Shown here piece by piece: positions 17,585 through 27,000 of a stretch of DNA of 64,000 nucleotides (position 1 is its first letter; each line of letters opens with the position of its first letter). The DNA comes from an uncultured Alistipes sp. GTDB lineage: Bacteria > Bacteroidota > Bacteroidia > Bacteroidales > Rikenellaceae. A program made the translations under genes and the position numbers. The DNA lies in the NCBI GenBank assembly GCA_944323075.1, contig CALURC010000007.1:1-64000 (forward strand). The letters run 5' to 3'. Under the pieces are notes generated by a model that was given only the letters and a program-made list of their open reading frames with translations, did not search any database and was not told the origin of the DNA.

Positions 17585-18859
17585 ATGAACGGACGATTGC
17601 GTTTCGAGGCTCCGATTGTCATCACATTGCCTCGTGTAATGGAGGGCGAAGCGGAGGCCTTGTTAGAGATTTGTAAGGAGCCATGCGCTCCGATCGTACA
17701 CATCCGTAAGCCGGAATCGAGTGAGACAGAGGTGGAACGCTTGCTGAACCGGTTGAAGGCGTCGGGGTGCGATATGTCCCGTCTGACGATACATTACAAC
17801 GAACCGCTGGCCCGGAAGTACGGATTGGGTGGAGTCCATTTGCACGGAGAAGAGTTGGAAAAAGGTGCAGGTGCAGGACTCCGGAGGAGTTTGTCGACTC
17901 ATTCGTGGAAGGAGGTGCAGCAATATGCCGGTCGGGTCGATTACCTGTTTATCAGTCCGCTGTTCGATTCGATCTCCAAACCCGGTTATCGCAGTGGTTT
18001 GGATCCCGAAGAGACATTTTTCCGGTTGGCGCATCATGACGGACGGATCGTGGCATTGGGTGGAGTCTCCGCAGATACAATGACGCAGGTCGAACGGCTC
18101 GGTTTCGATGGAGCAGCTGTTCTGGGTGCGGTTTGGAGTGTAGATGAGGGACGCATCGATGTCGAAAAGAGTCTGAAAAATTATCGCGTGTTGTGCCGGA
18201 AGTGGCGGGCTGCAGGCGGTGTGCTGCAATTTATCTCCGATGGAAATCTTGCGGTGGCCGAACAGTTCCTGCAAGGAGGCGGCCGGTGGATTCAGTTGCG
18301 GATGAAGGAGGCTCCCGAAGCGGAGGTTCTGAAGCGGGGTGAAGCGATGCGAGTATTGTGCCGACGTTACGGTGCAGTGTTTATTATGAACGATAATCCC
18401 GAGTGGGCAAAGGCGGTTGGTGCGGACGGTGTCCATCTTGGTCAGAAAGACCGATTGCCGGAAGAGGCACGTCAGATTTTGGGTGACGGAGCGATCATTG
18501 GATCGACGGTCAATACGTTTGATCAGATTGCGGCTCGGTGTCATGGGGAGACCGATTACTTCGGATTGGGTCCGTTCCGGTTCACGACAACCAAAAAGAA
18601 CCTTTCGGCAATTCTTGGCGTAGAGGGGTACCGAAACATTGCAGCGCAGATGCGGACTGAAAAAATCGATCTGCCGGTTGTCGCTATCGGAGGCATCGAG
18701 TTGGAGGACGTGCCGCAAATCCTCCGGAGCGGGATACCGGGAGTGGCGTTGAGCGGTGCGGTTGCCCGAAGTGTGGATCCAAAGGGGGTGACGGCCTCTT
18801 TTTTACGGGTTTTGGAAACGGAACGGACTTATGGTCCGAAAGTCTCAGATAATTTATAA
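17585..18859 (+). CDS. thiE: Fused TenI-like / thiamine-phosphate synthase ThiE
   Basis: The 424 residues hold two related TIM-barrel domains. The C-terminal half (about 210-415) is canonical ThiE, joining the thiazole and pyrimidine halves: IQLRMKEA, MNDNPEWAKAVGADGVHLGQ, IIGSTVNT, LGPFRFTTTKKN and VVAIGGIELEDV. The N-terminal half (1-205) is TenI-like, with GGVHLHGEEL and FISPLFDSISKPGYRSGLD, the latter typical of the Bacteroidales TenI/thiazole tautomerase group. TenI and ThiE are usually separate proteins. The gene overlaps no neighbour and thiG follows after 19 bases. Confidence 0.9.
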   Translation: MNGRLRFEAPIVITLPRVMEGEAEALLEICKEPCAPIVHIRKPESSETEVERLLNRLKASGCDMSRLTIHYNEPLARKYGLGGVHLHGEELEKGAGAGLRRSLSTHSWKEVQQYAGRVDYLFISPLFDSISKPGYRSGLDPEETFFRLAHHDGRIVALGGVSADTMTQVERLGFDGAAVLGAVWSVDEGRIDVEKSLKNYRVLCRKWRAAGGVLQFISDGNLAVAEQFLQGGGRWIQLRMKEAPEAEVLKRGEAMRVLCRRYGAVFIMNDNPEWAKAVGADGVHLGQKDRLPEEARQILGDGAIIGSTVNTFDQIAARCHGETDYFGLGPFRFTTTKKNLSAILGVEGYRNIAAQMRTEKIDLPVVAIGGIELEDVPQILRSGIPGVALSGAVARSVDPKGVTASFLRVLETERTYGPKVSDNL

Positions 18860-18878
18860 CATGAAGTAAAACAATAAG

Positions 18879-19667
18879 ATGAAAGAGTTAGTAATTGCTG
18901 ACAAAAAGTTTAGCTCCCGTCTGTTTGTCGGGACGGGCAAGTTCTCTTCGTCGGAGATGATGGCGAAGGCTGTCGCAGCAAGCGGCAGCGAGTTGGTGAC
19001 CGTTGCGCTGAAACGGGTCGAGTTGGATAACCCACAGGATGATATGCTTGAACATTTACATCTGCCGGGAGTCAATTTGTTGCCCAATACCTCCGGAGTG
19101 CGTAATGCCAAAGAGGCCGTATTCGCAGCACAAATGGCACGCGAAGCGTTGGGAACGAATTGGATCAAACTCGAGGTACACCCCGATCCCCGTTATCTGC
19201 TGCCCGATCCGATCGAAACGCTGAAAGCGGCAGAGGAGCTGGTTAAGGAGGGCTTCATCGTGATGCCGTACATCAATGCCGATCCGGTCCTGTGTAAAAA
19301 GTTGGAGGATGTCGGAACCGCATGCGTCATGCCGTTGGGGGCTCCGATCGGATCGAATCGTGGCCTCAAGACCCGTGACCTGCTGCGTATTATCATCGAG
19401 CAGAGCAACGTCCCGGTGGTTGTAGATGCTGGTATCGGGGCTCCTTCTCATGCAGCAGAGGCTATGGAGATGGGTGCTGACGCTGTCCTGATCAATACGG
19501 CGATCGCTGTGGCAAAGGATCCGGTCAATATGGCCGTAGCGTTTAAAATGGCTGTTGAGGCTGGCCGTATGGCTTTTGAGGCGCAACTTGCACCCCAGAA
19601 TCTTTCCGCTTCGGCAACCAGCCCGTTGAACCCATTCTTGGAAGGTATTAAAGATTTACAGCTATGA
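18879..19667 (+). CDS. thiG: Thiazole synthase
   Basis: ThiG builds the thiazole phosphate ring from deoxyxylulose phosphate, dehydroglycine and ThiS thiocarboxylate. The 262 residues include [11 protein letters not shown] at the start, [11 protein letters not shown], the Schiff-base lysine region TNWIKLEV and the glycine-rich phosphate sites [13 protein letters not shown] and [20 protein letters not shown]. The thiH start overlaps its stop by 4 bases, so the two partners are translationally coupled. Confidence 0.96.
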   Translation: MKELVIADKKFSSRLFVGTGKFSSSEMMAKAVAASGSELVTVALKRVELDNPQDDMLEHLHLPGVNLLPNTSGVRNAKEAVFAAQMAREALGTNWIKLEVHPDPRYLLPDPIETLKAAEELVKEGFIVMPYINADPVLCKKLEDVGTACVMPLGAPIGSNRGLKTRDLLRIIIEQSNVPVVVDAGIGAPSHAAEAMEMGADAVLINTAIAVAKDPVNMAVAFKMAVEAGRMAFEAQLAPQNLSASATSPLNPFLEGIKDLQL

Positions 19668-20797
19668 CATACTATGATCTGATTTTGAAATACGATTGGG
19701 AAACGACCCGTCGGGCCATATATGCAGCAACTGAAGCCGATGTCGAACGGGCTCTGAGCAAGGATCGCCCTTCGATGGAGGATTTTGCTGCACTGGTTTC
19801 CCCTGCTGCGGATAAATACCTGAACGAAATGGCCGTGAAAAGCTATCAGATTACCCGTCGCCGTTTCGGAAATACGATTCAGCTCTATATTCCTCTCTAT
19901 CTGGCCAATATCTGTCAGAATCACTGTATCTACTGCGGATTTAATTGCACGAATAAAATTCATCGTGCCATTCTGACGCCGGACGAGATACATGCCGAGT
20001 GTCAGGCCATCAAGAAGGATCCGTTCGAACACATTCTGCTGGTAACGGGTGAGGCTCCACGTTCGTCGAGCGTACAGTATATGGCCGATTCGATGGATAT
20101 TATCAAAAACTATTTCCAGCAGATTTCTCTCGAAGTGCAGCCGCTTGATACGGACGAATACCGTATGTTGATGGATCACGGTCTACATTCGGTCTATGTA
20201 TATCAGGAGACCTATAACCGTGAACGCTATCCGGTTTATCATTTGCGCGGAAAGAAAATGGATTATCGGTACCGTCTCGAAACGCCCGACCGACTCTGTG
20301 AGGCTGGAATTTATAAAGTGGGCGTTGGAAATCTGATCGGCCTCGAAGATTGGAGAACCGAGGCGTTTTTTACAGCGTTGCATGTCCGTTACCTTGAGAA
20401 CCGGTATTGGAGAACGAAATATTCGATTGCTTTTCCTCGTCTCCGTCCCTATTATGGCGAAGGAGGATTCAATCCGGAGCACCCGACGACCGAGCGGAAC
20501 TTGTTGCAGTTGATTTGTGCTTACCGATTGTTGAGCGAGGATGTTGAACTCTCGATTTCGACGCGCGAAAGTGCAGCATGTCGTGATACGGTTATGCCGT
20601 TCGGAGTGACCGTTATGAGTGCCGGGTCCAAGACGACTCCTGGTGGTTATGCGCATCCGACCGATGAGCTTGAACAGTGGGCCATCAACGATAGCCGGAC
20701 TCCGACCGAAGTTTACAATGCGGTTAAGGCCAAAGGTTTTGAACCGGTCTGGAAAGATTGGTCGGCCTTCATGCAGGAGGCGAATATTCCGGCATAA
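19664..20797 (+). CDS. thiH: 2-iminoacetate synthase ThiH
   Basis: This radical SAM enzyme cleaves tyrosine to supply dehydroglycine to ThiG in anaerobes. The 377 residues carry the radical SAM cluster motif as C-x3-C-x2-C in [13 protein letters not shown] near residue 85, followed by the ThiH-type VTGEAP stretch and the C-terminal PGGYAHP region. It is the last gene of the operon; the next gene has its own promoter. Use of ThiH rather than the oxygen-dependent ThiO fits an anaerobe. Confidence 0.95.
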   Translation: MTYYDLILKYDWETTRRAIYAATEADVERALSKDRPSMEDFAALVSPAADKYLNEMAVKSYQITRRRFGNTIQLYIPLYLANICQNHCIYCGFNCTNKIHRAILTPDEIHAECQAIKKDPFEHILLVTGEAPRSSSVQYMADSMDIIKNYFQQISLEVQPLDTDEYRMLMDHGLHSVYVYQETYNRERYPVYHLRGKKMDYRYRLETPDRLCEAGIYKVGVGNLIGLEDWRTEAFFTALHVRYLENRYWRTKYSIAFPRLRPYYGEGGFNPEHPTTERNLLQLICAYRLLSEDVELSISTRESAACRDTVMPFGVTVMSAGSKTTPGGYAHPTDELEQWAINDSRTPTEVYNAVKAKGFEPVWKDWSAFMQEANIPA

Positions 20798-20802
20798 ATT
20801 TT

Positions 20803-20834
20803 TTACTATCTTTGTAGATACCCAGAGATAGTAA
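20803..20834 (+). promoter_or_regulatory. Promoter of the GH127 gene with overlapping inverted repeat
   Basis: The -7 box TATCTTTG lies at 20807-20814. A 9-base inverted repeat, TTACTATCT (20803-20811) and AGATAGTAA (20826-20834), overlaps the box and ends 2 bases before the start codon. It could be an operator or a leader hairpin covering the ribosome site. Confidence 0.55.
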
Positions 20835-20836
20835 AT

Positions 20837-22708
20837 ATGAGACGTTTTTTATTGATGTTAATACCGATGCTTGGGACGATGGGGACACTTTTCGGAAAAG
20901 CCCCTTCGTCCCATGTTGGTTTGTATAACACGGTTACGGAGTTTCGTGTGGGCGGACATCTCGGTGAACGACTCGATGCGAATGAACGGAGCTGGATACA
21001 ACCCCTGTTGGAGAATAATTCGAATCTGTTCGGTGCTTTCATGCGACCCGATTCGAACAGGTTGTTCAAGTGCATGTGGCATGGAGAATTTCCCGGAAAA
21101 ATCCTTACCGGAGTGGCTCAGACCTATTTGACGTCGCATGCTCCCGAAACGCGTGCGGTGGGGGATCGTATGGTTGATTCATTGGCCCGAGCTCAGCGGG
21201 AGGATGGCTATTTAGGTCCTTGGTCCGATCGGGAACGTTTCGATAACCTGCCTGAAAAATGGGATACCTGGGGACATTACCACTGCATGTATGGACTCCT
21301 GTTGTGGTGTAAGGTCACGGGCAGCAAAAAGGCTTTGGAGGTAGCGTGTCGTGCGGCAGATTGTATGTACGACTATTTTATCCGTGGAAAGATCTTTTTC
21401 GCTTCGCAGAATTGGGGGGAATGCAACTTCGCTCCGAGCCATATTTTTGCTTTGCTGTATGAGGAGACTCGTGATCCCCGTTATCTGGAGGCGGCTGAAT
21501 ATATCGTGCAGCAGGAGTGGAAGGTGCCCTATCACGATTTCTATACGAACAGTACGTTGGCTTGTAATTGGCTCGAGGCCGCATTGGACGGGATTCCATT
21601 CTGCCATTCGCCCCAGAAGCGATGGGAGAGTCTTTATACGTTGACCTCGCTGTACACATTGTATCGCATTACGGGGAAACAGCAGTATGCGGATGCGATG
21701 GAGTCGTTGTGGTGGGGGATCGTGCAGTATGACCGGCACAATACGGGAAGTTTCGGAACGGGAGAAGGGGCTACCGGAGATATTTACGGAACTGGAAGTG
21801 AAACCTGCAATACGGTGGCTTGGATGACCTTCTCGACGGAGTATCTCAAACTCAGTCGAAATTCATACGTGGCCGATGAGTTGGAACTGTCGTTGCTCAA
21901 TGCCACGCTGGGGAGTCAGTTGGGCGACAAGGAGTTCGTCTACATGAACTCGTCGGACGGCGTGCGCGTCAGTTCGCAGATCGAGCTGGCTCCTCATAGC
22001 TTTGAGGGAGGCCGTGAGATGAACTGCTGTCAGGCAAGCGGGAATCGGGGTTTGAGCCACTTTACCCGTTGGGGCGTGCTGAATGATGGAGAGAATATCT
22101 ATCTCAATTATTACGGGGAATCGCAGATCCGGTTCGAGACGCCAGCCGGCCGCCCGATCGAAATCGAACAGCAGACCGATTATCCCAAGAGTGGATCGGT
22201 ACGAATTTCGGTACTGCCGGAGAGGGCCGAACGTTTTGGCCTCTGTTTGAGAATTCCTGTATGGTCGCACCGGACGTTCGTGAAAGTGAACGGAGAGGCG
22301 GTCGATGACGTGGAGCCGGGGCGCTATCTCCGGTTAGAGCGGAAGTGGAGATCCGGAGATGTCGTCGAATTGGAATTTGATATGCGGATCCACTATTGGG
22401 TCGGGGCCGAGCGTGTCGAAGGTAAAAGTTCGGTCTATTACGGTCCGGTTTTGCTCTCGATTGCTGAGCCGGCCGATCAGGTGGCCCGATACCGGTTCAC
22501 ATCCGAGTCATTTGAGGGGATAGAGTGGGTCGACCGTCCGGGACACTGGTTTAGCGCCCAGATTCGGACCATGGACGGAAAGAGTGTCGAAGTGGAGGAC
22601 TATGCGACGAAACCGGCCGAGAAACCCTATACGACGTGGCTGCCGGTCGAAACGACGTTGCCTTGTGCAACCTTCGACAGGAATGGAGCTCCGGTTTGGG
22701 ATTATTGA
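20837..22708 (+). CDS. GH127-type glycoside hydrolase (beta-L-arabinofuranosidase family)
   Basis: This secreted 623-residue enzyme has a signal peptide (cleavage near TLFGKAP). The body is an alpha/alpha barrel followed by beta-sandwich domains, as in the former DUF1680 family. The zinc/cysteine active site typical of GH127 is visible: SETCNT provides Glu and Cys, and MNCCQASGNRG provides the paired Cys that includes the nucleophile. Family members release beta-L-arabinofuranose from plant glycans, but related families differ in substrate, so specificity is only inferred. dtd follows after 18 bases. Confidence 0.87.
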   Translation: MRRFLLMLIPMLGTMGTLFGKAPSSHVGLYNTVTEFRVGGHLGERLDANERSWIQPLLENNSNLFGAFMRPDSNRLFKCMWHGEFPGKILTGVAQTYLTSHAPETRAVGDRMVDSLARAQREDGYLGPWSDRERFDNLPEKWDTWGHYHCMYGLLLWCKVTGSKKALEVACRAADCMYDYFIRGKIFFASQNWGECNFAPSHIFALLYEETRDPRYLEAAEYIVQQEWKVPYHDFYTNSTLACNWLEAALDGIPFCHSPQKRWESLYTLTSLYTLYRITGKQQYADAMESLWWGIVQYDRHNTGSFGTGEGATGDIYGTGSETCNTVAWMTFSTEYLKLSRNSYVADELELSLLNATLGSQLGDKEFVYMNSSDGVRVSSQIELAPHSFEGGREMNCCQASGNRGLSHFTRWGVLNDGENIYLNYYGESQIRFETPAGRPIEIEQQTDYPKSGSVRISVLPERAERFGLCLRIPVWSHRTFVKVNGEAVDDVEPGRYLRLERKWRSGDVVELEFDMRIHYWVGAERVEGKSSVYYGPVLLSIAEPADQVARYRFTSESFEGIEWVDRPGHWFSAQIRTMDGKSVEVEDYATKPAEKPYTTWLPVETTLPCATFDRNGAPVWDY

Positions 22709-22726
22709 TCGTTAAAGGATTATTGT

Positions 22727-23179
22727 ATGCGGATATTGATTCAACGGGTGCGGCGAGCTTCGGTGACGATTGGAGGTGAGCTGCACAGCGCGATTGGAAT
22801 GGGACTGCTGGTTTTTGTCGGCATTGAAGAGGCCGATGATGAGCAGGATATCGGTTGGCTAACCGGAAAATTGACAAAACTTCGTATATTTGCCGACGAT
22901 GCCGGAGTGATGAACCGTTCGGCGGAGGAGGTGCAGGCGGAGATCATGGTCGTCAGTCAGTTTACGCTGCACGCGATGACGAAGAAGGGGAACCGACCCT
23001 CGTACATCCGGGCTGCCCGACCGGAAAAGGCGAAAGGAATGTATGAACAATTCGTCGCTTCCGTCTCCGAGGCGATAGGCAGGCCGGTCGCAACGGGCGT
23101 CTTTGGAGCTGATATGCAGGTCGAATTGATCAATGACGGTCCGGTAACCATTTGGATAGACTCCAAAAATCGGGAATAA
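22727..23179 (+). CDS. dtd: D-aminoacyl-tRNA deacylase
   Basis: Dtd hydrolyses D-amino acids (and glycine) wrongly attached to tRNA. The 150 residues match the family. The two active-site motifs are SQFTLHA (family SQFTLYA) and NDGPVTIWIDS (family NxGPVT), and the start MRILIQRVRRASVTI is typical. It lies 18 bases after the GH127 stop and is probably co-transcribed with it and the MazG-like gene. Confidence 0.96.
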   Translation: MRILIQRVRRASVTIGGELHSAIGMGLLVFVGIEEADDEQDIGWLTGKLTKLRIFADDAGVMNRSAEEVQAEIMVVSQFTLHAMTKKGNRPSYIRAARPEKAKGMYEQFVASVSEAIGRPVATGVFGADMQVELINDGPVTIWIDSKNRE

Positions 23180-23226
23180 TCCGAAATTAGTTTAGAGATT
23201 TACAGTATAAAAGAAGATACGTTAGG

Positions 23227-23538
23227 ATGACAGTCAAAGAGGTGCAGGAGTTGATTGAAACGTGGACCGCAAAAAATAAGATCCGCAATAACGAATTGAC
23301 CAATATGGCTCTTCTTACCGAAGAGATCGGAAAATTGAGTCGGGTGATGGTACATCGTTTCAATGATCGTGCTGATGAGCCCCATTTCCGTTATGAGGTG
23401 TCGGACGAAATCGGTGATATTCTCTGGACGCTGATCGAAGTGGCCAATCAAGCAGGGGTAGACCTGACCCTCTCGCTGATCCATGCGCTCGAGCGTAAAA
23501 GTAATGAGGCTCTCGCATTGAAAACAGAGAAAAAATAA
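23227..23538 (+). CDS. MazG-like nucleotide pyrophosphohydrolase
   Basis: This 103-residue all-alpha enzyme of the MazG/RS21-C6 type hydrolyses nucleoside triphosphates to monophosphates and pyrophosphate. Metal-binding acidic motifs are LLTEEIGKLSRVM and EVSDEIGDILWTLIEVANQAG. In the first motif a lysine (GKLS) stands where many relatives have glutamate. It is the last gene before a strong terminator. The natural substrate is unknown. Confidence 0.88.
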   Translation: MTVKEVQELIETWTAKNKIRNNELTNMALLTEEIGKLSRVMVHRFNDRADEPHFRYEVSDEIGDILWTLIEVANQAGVDLTLSLIHALERKSNEALALKTEKK

Positions 23539-23605
23539 GGCGGTGCATACGAACATAAGGGGAGGAGAACGAGTTTGGACGCTGCCAGTTTTACTACGGA
23601 GAACA

Positions 23606-23654
23606 AGACCGAATCATTGCGGAACTTTAGGTGCAATGGTTCGGTCTCTTTTTT
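23606..23654 (+). terminator. Terminator after the GH127-dtd-mazG run
   Basis: A 15-base stem, AGACCGAATCATTGC with GCAATGGTTCGGTCT (one wobble pair), is followed by CTTTTTTG. Confidence 0.93.
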
Positions 23655-23746
23655 GATTTCTGATAGCAGGCTTTTTATGATAGATAAGTCGTTTGTTATC
23701 ATACGAGAAATGTTGTGTCGGACGAACTTCGATTCTCGATTTTGCG

Positions 23747-23754
23747 TATCTTTG
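23747..23754 (+). promoter_or_regulatory. -7 promoter box of the aminotransferase gene
   Basis: TATCTTTG matches TAnnTTTG. An in-frame ATG two bases downstream (23756) would precede the expected transcription start, so the ATG at 23777 is preferred. Confidence 0.6.
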
Positions 23755-23776
23755 CATGAATAAAAATGATTCAGAT

Positions 23777-24973
23777 ATGATTTCTAATCTTAGACAACTT
23801 TTTCTCGAACATGTGGGGCAGACATCGGATTATCCTATGATGCTCGAGGTGGAACGGGCAGAGGGCGTCTATCTCTACGGACCGAACGGAAAACGGTGGA
23901 TCGACCTGATCTCCGGGGTGTCGGTGAGCGCGGTAGGACACGGTAATCCGGCCGTAATCGAAGCTATCTGTTCGCAAGCCCGCGATTATCTGCATCTGAT
24001 GGTTTACGGTGAAGCGATCGAAGCGCCTCAGGTTCGCTATGCGCGGCGGATCGCTTCTCTGTTGCCCGATCCACTGGATTCGGTCTATTTCGTCAATTCA
24101 GGAAGTGAAGCGGTTGAAGGAGCTTTAAAGCTAGCCAAACGATACACCGGACGGACCGAGATGATCTACTACAAAAATGCCTATCACGGCAGTACACACG
24201 GGTCGCTTAGTGTAATGGGAGGAGAAACGTTTCGGAATGCGTTTCGACCTTTATTACCTGATACGCGTCAAATCCGGTTCAATGAGCCCGATGATTTGCA
24301 GTACATCACCTCTCGGACGGCTTGCGTGATTATCGAGCCGGTGCAGGGTGAGGGTGGAATCATACCGGTGCATCGCGATTATTTGCAGGCGTTGCGCGAT
24401 CGGTGTAATGAGACGGGTACACTGCTGATATACGATGAAATACAGACCGGATTGGGACGAACCGGAACGCTCTATTTCTTTCAGCGTTACGGGATAGTTC
24501 CGGATATACTCTGTACTGCGAAGGCTTTTGGTGGAGGGATGCCTCTGGGTGCTTTTATTGCGTCGAAACGGGTGATGGATGTGCTGAAGACCAATCCGGT
24601 CCTCGGGCACATTACCACGTTCGGCGGTCATCCGGTGTGTTGTGCGGCAGGGCTTGCTGCGTTGGAGTATACCCTTTCCGAAGGATTGATGGAACAGGCC
24701 GAATCAAAGGGCGCTCTCTATGAAAAGTTACTCGCAGATCATCCTCTTGTACGGGAAATTCGTCGTGTGGGGCTGCTGCTGGCTGTCGAGTTCCGCGATG
24801 CGGAGCTTACTGCCCGGATTGTGTGGGATGCCGTCGAAGCCGGATTGATGACCGAGTGGTTCATGTTTCATGAAACGGCCATGCGGATCGCTCCTCCGTT
24901 GACGATAACTCCATCTGAGATTGAAGAGTCGTGTGCGATTCTTCGTAAGGTTATGGATCAGGTAAAGCGATGA
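23777..24973 (+). CDS. Class III PLP-dependent aminotransferase
   Basis: The 398 residues belong to the acetylornithine/4-aminobutyrate aminotransferase group (fold type I). Visible are the cofactor phosphate region NSGSEAVEGALKLAK, YKNAYHGSTHGS, the aspartate in LIYDEIQTGLGRTG, and the PLP lysine in CTAKAFGGGMPLGAF. Substrate is not settled: no arginine, lysine or GABA pathway gene is adjacent. It is a single gene between a terminator and the etf promoter. The start at ATG 23777 gives MISNLRQLF and leaves a leader of about 17 bases. Confidence 0.88.
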   Translation: MISNLRQLFLEHVGQTSDYPMMLEVERAEGVYLYGPNGKRWIDLISGVSVSAVGHGNPAVIEAICSQARDYLHLMVYGEAIEAPQVRYARRIASLLPDPLDSVYFVNSGSEAVEGALKLAKRYTGRTEMIYYKNAYHGSTHGSLSVMGGETFRNAFRPLLPDTRQIRFNEPDDLQYITSRTACVIIEPVQGEGGIIPVHRDYLQALRDRCNETGTLLIYDEIQTGLGRTGTLYFFQRYGIVPDILCTAKAFGGGMPLGAFIASKRVMDVLKTNPVLGHITTFGGHPVCCAAGLAALEYTLSEGLMEQAESKGALYEKLLADHPLVREIRRVGLLLAVEFRDAELTARIVWDAVEAGLMTEWFMFHETAMRIAPPLTITPSEIEESCAILRKVMDQVKR

Positions 24974-25004
24974 GCTGAAGTGTTCGTTTTTTCCGAAAAA
25001 GTTT

Positions 25005-25012
25005 TAAATTTG
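25005..25012 (+). promoter_or_regulatory. -7 promoter box of the etf operon
   Basis: TAAATTTG matches TAnnTTTG, about 57 bases before etfB. Confidence 0.55.
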
Positions 25013-25068
25013 CGGAATTCAGTTTTGATCGATCATCATATTAATCATTAAAATAATACGAATCAATA

Positions 25069-25947
25069 ATGAAAAAAACGTTGAAAATAGTCGTTCTGGC
25101 TAAACAGGTTCCCGATACGCGGAACGTGGGCAAAGACGCGATGAAAGCCGACGGTACGGTGAATCGTGCCGCACTGCCTGCGATCTTCAATCCAGAAGAC
25201 CTGAATGCATTGGAACAGGCTCTTGTTTTGAAAGACATGTTTCCCGGAAGTCGGATCGATCTGCTCACGATGGGTCCCGGACGTGCGGCTGAAATTATTC
25301 GTGAAGGAATGTTCCGCGGAGCTGATGGCGGTGTGCTGCTGACTGATCGAAAATTTGCGGGTTCCGATACGCTGGCTACATCTTATGCCCTGTCGCGAGC
25401 GGTAGCCAAATTGAATCCAGATATCATTATCGCAGGACGTCAGGCTATTGACGGCGATACCGCTCAGGTAGGGCCTCAAGTGGCAGAAAAATTGAATTTG
25501 CCGCAGGTGACCTATGCAGAGGAGATCGTTGGTTTCGAGGGCGAGGAGCTGATTATCCGTCGCAGACTCGAACACGGGGTCGAGACCGTGGCCTGCTCGC
25601 TGCCGTTGGTGGTAACCGTTAACGGATCGGCACCCGATTGTCGTCCCCGAAATGCGAAACTGGTCATGAAGTACAAACATGCCATTACACCCAGTGAATG
25701 CCAACAGGACGAGGTGAGCTGTTATGCCGATTTGCGGACGAACCGCCCCTACCTGAACATTACCGAGTGGAATGTTTCCGATGTAGATGCGGACGACCAA
25801 CAACTCGGTCTCAGCGGATCGCCAACGAAAGTTAAAAAGATCGAAAACGTAGTGTTTGCAGCAAAAGAGGCGAAACGGTTGACCGGATCCGATCGGGATA
25901 TCGAATCGTTGATCCAGGAGCTGATTGCCAGCCATACGTTAGGATAA
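25069..25947 (+). CDS. etfB: Electron transfer flavoprotein, beta subunit
   Basis: EtfB (FixA family) forms the ETF heterodimer that carries electrons to or from acyl-CoA dehydrogenases. The 292 residues start with KIVVLAKQVPDT and contain IIAGRQAIDGDTAQVGPQVA, the family nucleotide-binding loop, and the conserved arginine-rich PLVVTVNGS region. The etfA gene follows after 25 bases, and the operon ends with an acyl-CoA dehydrogenase. Whether this ETF bifurcates electrons cannot be told safely from the sequence alone. Confidence 0.95.
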   Translation: MKKTLKIVVLAKQVPDTRNVGKDAMKADGTVNRAALPAIFNPEDLNALEQALVLKDMFPGSRIDLLTMGPGRAAEIIREGMFRGADGGVLLTDRKFAGSDTLATSYALSRAVAKLNPDIIIAGRQAIDGDTAQVGPQVAEKLNLPQVTYAEEIVGFEGEELIIRRRLEHGVETVACSLPLVVTVNGSAPDCRPRNAKLVMKYKHAITPSECQQDEVSCYADLRTNRPYLNITEWNVSDVDADDQQLGLSGSPTKVKKIENVVFAAKEAKRLTGSDRDIESLIQELIASHTLG

Positions 25948-25972
25948 TTCGAAACCAAATCTAAAACGCATA

Positions 25973-26995
25973 TTGATGAACAACATATTTGTATATTGCG
26001 AAAACGAAGAAGGGAAGGTGGCTGATGTGTCGCTGGAACTGCTGACCAAAGGCCGTGTTTTGGCCGATACGCTGGGATGCGAACTCGAGGCCCTGGTGTT
26101 GGGACACAACTTGGCCGGAGTTGAAAAAGAGTTGGCCGAGTATGGAGCTGACCGCATTCATATCGCCGATTGTGCCTGCCTGGCGCCTTACAGAACATTA
26201 CCCCATGCAGCGGTAGTGTGCGGAATATTCAAGGAAGAGCAGCCTCAAATTGCATTGTTCGGAGCTTCTCCTGTAGGACGTGATTTGGGCCCACGTGTCT
26301 CTTCTGCATTGCACAGCGGTTTGACTGCCGATTGTACGAGCCTTGAGATCGGTTCCCATACAGATGTGAAGACGGGTAAGGAGTATCAGAATCTGCTCTA
26401 TCAGATTCGTCCGGCTTTCGGCGGAAACATCATCGCTACGATCATCAATCCGGATCACCGTCCTCAGATGGCAACGGTTCGCGAAGGTGTGATGAAAAAA
26501 GAGAAGGCCAAAACGCCCGGGAAAGGTGTTGTTGTGAAGGTAGATGCCAACAAATATTTGAAGGACAGCGATTTTGTTGTTCGGATTATCGACCGTCAGA
26601 TCGAAAAACGGAAAATCAACATCAAAAACGCATCGGTAATCGTGGCCGGAGGCTACGGTATGGGATCGAAAGAGAATTTCCAGCTGCTGTTTGATCTGGC
26701 TGACGTGTTGGGAGCGGAAGTCGGTGCTTCGCGTGCTGCGGTGGATGCAGGTATGGCCGATCATGCCCGTCAGGTGGGGCAGACCGGTGTTACGGTGCGC
26801 CCGAAACTCTATATCGCGTGCGGTATCTCCGGACAGATTCAGCATACGGCCGGTATGGATCAGTCGGCCATGATCATCTCGATCAACAGCGACCCTGAGG
26901 CTCCGATCAACAAGATTGCGGATTATGCCATTGTGGGCGATGCCATGGAGATCATTCCTAAGATGATTAAATATTACAAGCAAAACAGTAAATAG
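25973..26995 (+). CDS. etfA: Electron transfer flavoprotein, alpha subunit
   Basis: EtfA (FixB family) binds the second FAD of ETF. The 340 residues include the C-terminal FAD domain with VIVAGGYGMGSKENFQLL, GASRAAVDAGM, QVGQTGVTVRPKLYIACGIS and SAMIISINSDPEAPI. These are the standard signatures. It pairs with etfB upstream. The next gene starts 5 bases after its stop. Confidence 0.96.
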   Translation: MMNNIFVYCENEEGKVADVSLELLTKGRVLADTLGCELEALVLGHNLAGVEKELAEYGADRIHIADCACLAPYRTLPHAAVVCGIFKEEQPQIALFGASPVGRDLGPRVSSALHSGLTADCTSLEIGSHTDVKTGKEYQNLLYQIRPAFGGNIIATIINPDHRPQMATVREGVMKKEKAKTPGKGVVVKVDANKYLKDSDFVVRIIDRQIEKRKINIKNASVIVAGGYGMGSKENFQLLFDLADVLGAEVGASRAAVDAGMADHARQVGQTGVTVRPKLYIACGISGQIQHTAGMDQSAMIISINSDPEAPINKIADYAIVGDAMEIIPKMIKYYKQNSK

Positions 26996-27000
26996 GCGGA

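Noticed and set aside
23575-23763. 62-codon frame after the MazG-like gene
   Set aside because: It runs through a strong terminator and the next promoter.
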